5,710 bases of DNA from Frankiaceae bacterium (GTDB lineage Bacteria > Actinomycetota > Actinomycetes > Mycobacteriales > SCTD01). The notes below the pieces were generated by a model. It was given only the letters and a program-made list of their open reading frames with translations, made no database searches and was not told the DNA's origin. Below, one piece after another: positions 5,185 to 5,710 of the stretch; within the stretch, counting starts at the first letter, position 1, and every line of letters begins with the position of its first letter. A program made the translations under genes and the position numbers. The stretch spans positions 1-5,710 of the forward strand of contig CANKBT010000216.1 in assembly GCA_947479995.1 (NCBI GenBank), read 5' to 3'.

Positions 5185-5271
5185 GTGCGCGTCGACACCC
5201 GCCTCGGGCCGCGCCGGGCGCTGAGCCCGGCCACGGGGCGCTCGGCGGGCCAGGTGGGTGTCGACGCGCAC
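5185..5271. repeat. Inverted repeat A: 20-bp arms, 19/20 matching, 47-base spacer
   Basis: The left arm, GTGCGCGTCGACACCCGCCT (5185-5204), pairs with the right arm, AGGTGGGTGTCGACGCGCAC (5252-5271). There is one mismatched position (C against T, which still allows a G-U pair in the reverse-strand or forward-strand RNA depending on orientation). Each arm contains GTCGAC. The spacer carries its own perfect 7-bp stem. There is no T-run on either side, so it is not a classic intrinsic terminator, although actinomycete terminators often lack one. It could fold as RNA, extrude as a cruciform, or serve as paired protein-binding sites. Confidence 0.8.
5213..5231. repeat. Nested perfect hairpin inside inverted repeat A
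   Basis: GCCGGGC (5213-5219) and GCCCGGC (5225-5231) form a perfect 7-bp all-G/C stem with a five-base loop, GCTGA. It sits near the centre of the spacer of inverted repeat A, so the whole unit would fold as a long outer stem capped by an inner stem-loop. Confidence 0.65.
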
Positions 5272-5273
5272 AC

Positions 5274-5361
5274 CGGCGCTCGGGCACGCAGTCCTGCGCG
5301 CCCGGGCCCCACCCGCGCCCGCACGGCTCCGCACGGGGCGGGACCGCGTGCCCGAGCACCG
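5274..5361. repeat. Inverted repeat B: 24-bp arms, 21/24 matching, 40-base spacer
   Basis: The left arm (5274-5297) and right arm (5338-5361) are complementary at 21 of 24 positions; one of the three others can form a G-U pair. The core, GCTCGGGCACGC (5278-5289) against GCGTGCCCGAGC (5346-5357), is perfect over 12 bases. It begins two bases after repeat A ends and has almost the same span (88 against 87 bases), but the arm sequences of A and B are unrelated. On the reverse strand it follows the FAD-linked oxidase gene by about 40 bases, a suitable place for a terminator, although no U-tract follows. Confidence 0.75.
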
Positions 5362-5388
5362 CACGAGCGGGCCCGCGCGGAGGTGCGG
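5359..5388. repeat. Third short stem with central palindrome, overlapping repeat B
   Basis: CCGCAC (5359-5364) pairs with GTGCGG (5383-5388) around an 18-base loop, which itself contains the perfect 10-base palindrome GCGGGCCCGC (5368-5377 region, first G at 5367 or 5368 depending on register). Bases 5359-5361 also belong to the right arm of repeat B, so this stem and the outer end of B compete. On the reverse strand it is the first structure after the oxidase stop codon and is a candidate part of its terminator. Confidence 0.4.
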
Positions 5389-5402
5389 CCGCCGTGCCCC
5401 GG

Positions 5403-5710
5403 CTAGGGCAGCAGGACGCCCGGGTTGAGCAGCCCGTCGGGGTCGAGGGCGGTCTTGACCGCCCGCATGGCGGCCAGCTCGGCGGGCGTGCGCGACAGGT
5501 GCAGCCACGGCCGCTTGTGCCGGCCGACGCCGTGCTCGGCGCCGATGCTGCCGCCCATCGACGCGGCCAGTCGCAGCACGGCGTCGTCGACGGTCTCGTC
5601 GTCGGGGTCGGGGCCGAGCACGTTGACGTGCAGGTTGCCGTCGCCGACGTGGCCGAAGACGTGCGCGGTGTGGCCGCCGAGGGCGCCCGGCAGAGCCGCG
5701 AGGAACGGCC
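5403..5710 (-). CDS. FAD-linked oxidase (GlcD / D-lactate dehydrogenase type), C-terminal part (5' end outside window)
   Basis: The frame is open from the window edge to TAG at 5405-5403 and gives the last 101 residues. It holds the family's two hallmark motifs: HVFGHVGDGNLHVNVLGPD, and SIGAEHGVGRHKRPWL with the conserved Glu-His pair. It ends with the usual MRAVKTALDPDGLLNPGVLLP tail. These belong to the C-terminal substrate-binding domain of flavoenzymes such as glycolate oxidase subunit GlcD, D-lactate dehydrogenase and D-2-hydroxyglutarate dehydrogenase, which oxidise 2-hydroxyacids. The N-terminal PCMH-type FAD-binding domain lies beyond the window, so the substrate cannot be narrowed. 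A GTG at 5621 could look like a start, but the motifs continue upstream of it, so it is internal. The inverted-repeat region follows immediately downstream. Confidence 0.93.
   Translation of the reverse strand, partial: PFLAALPGALGGHTAHVFGHVGDGNLHVNVLGPDPDDETVDDAVLRLAASMGGSIGAEHGVGRHKRPWLHLSRTPAELAAMRAVKTALDPDGLLNPGVLLP

Larger units (their letters stand above)
5156..5402. other. Non-coding gap rich in inverted repeats between two reverse genes
   Basis: This 247-base gap lies downstream of the FAD-linked oxidase stop (5403-5405) and upstream of the membrane-protein start. It contains two long inverted repeats side by side, a nested perfect stem and a third short stem, each listed separately. 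The open frames crossing it are ones produced by the very low stop-codon density of G+C-rich DNA, and they show no family motifs. The gap must provide termination for the oxidase unit and, unless there is readthrough, a promoter for the membrane-protein/DUF1990 unit. No -10/-35 boxes could be picked out. Confidence 0.6.

Noticed and set aside
5185..5271. Repeat A as a small transposable element (MITE)
   Set aside because: No target-site duplication is visible beside the arms, no second copy occurs in this window and no transposase is nearby; a genome-wide search would be needed to reopen this.
4815..5324. N-terminal extension of the DUF1990 protein to 334 residues
   Set aside because: The extension is an out-of-frame reading of the membrane-protein gene and the repeat region; DUF1990 proteins are about 165 residues and the GTG at 4814 fits exactly.
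5403..5621. A separate 72-residue gene starting at GTG 5621
   Set aside because: The same frame continues upstream with the GHVGDGNLHVN motif of FAD-linked oxidases, so this is the C-terminus of a larger protein cut by the window edge.

Overview
The window is very G+C-rich bacterial DNA, with strong G/C preference at third codon positions and many GTG starts. Genes are packed tightly and often overlap by a few bases. This pattern, together with the protein families present (a DUF1990 protein, a renalase-like flavoprotein, single-domain hotdog thioesterases), points to a chromosomal segment of an actinomycete (Actinomycetota). I could not assign a genus. There are no tRNA or rRNA genes, CRISPR arrays, transposases, phage genes or integration sites. 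It reads as ordinary core or near-core chromosome rather than a mobile island.

Layout from left to right. (1) The 3' end of a forward FAD/NAD(P)-dependent, renalase-like oxidoreductase (2-442). It meets a reverse operon tail to tail, and the two stop codons share the same CTAG. (2) A reverse three-gene operon, read from 2662 down to 439: a D-2-hydroxyacid dehydrogenase, a FadM/YbgC-type acyl-CoA thioesterase and a glycerophosphodiester phosphodiesterase. The gaps are 10 and 15 bases, each carrying a Shine-Dalgarno sequence. (3) A short divergent promoter region (2663-2725). (4) A forward four-gene cluster (2726-4354): a small unknown soluble protein, an unknown membrane-anchored exported protein, a PaaI-type hotdog thioesterase and a small dimeric alpha/beta-barrel-like protein. 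Each junction is a GTGA start/stop overlap, so the four are probably translationally coupled. The last gene appears to carry a one-base frameshift near its 3' end. (5) A reverse two-gene unit (5155 down to 4320): a four-helix membrane protein and a DUF1990 protein, again joined by GTGA. (6) A 247-base non-coding gap (5156-5402) holding two long near-perfect inverted repeats and smaller nested stems. (7) The C-terminal part of a reverse FAD-linked oxidase of the GlcD/D-lactate dehydrogenase type (5403-5710), cut by the window edge.

The enzymes suggest general lipid, acyl-CoA and hydroxyacid metabolism, but no single pathway ties all the units together. I see no convincing new defence, mobile or biosynthetic system. 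The items most worth a second look are the pair of long inverted repeats at 5185-5361, the apparent frameshift around 4277-4280, and the unknown coupled pair at 2726-3606.
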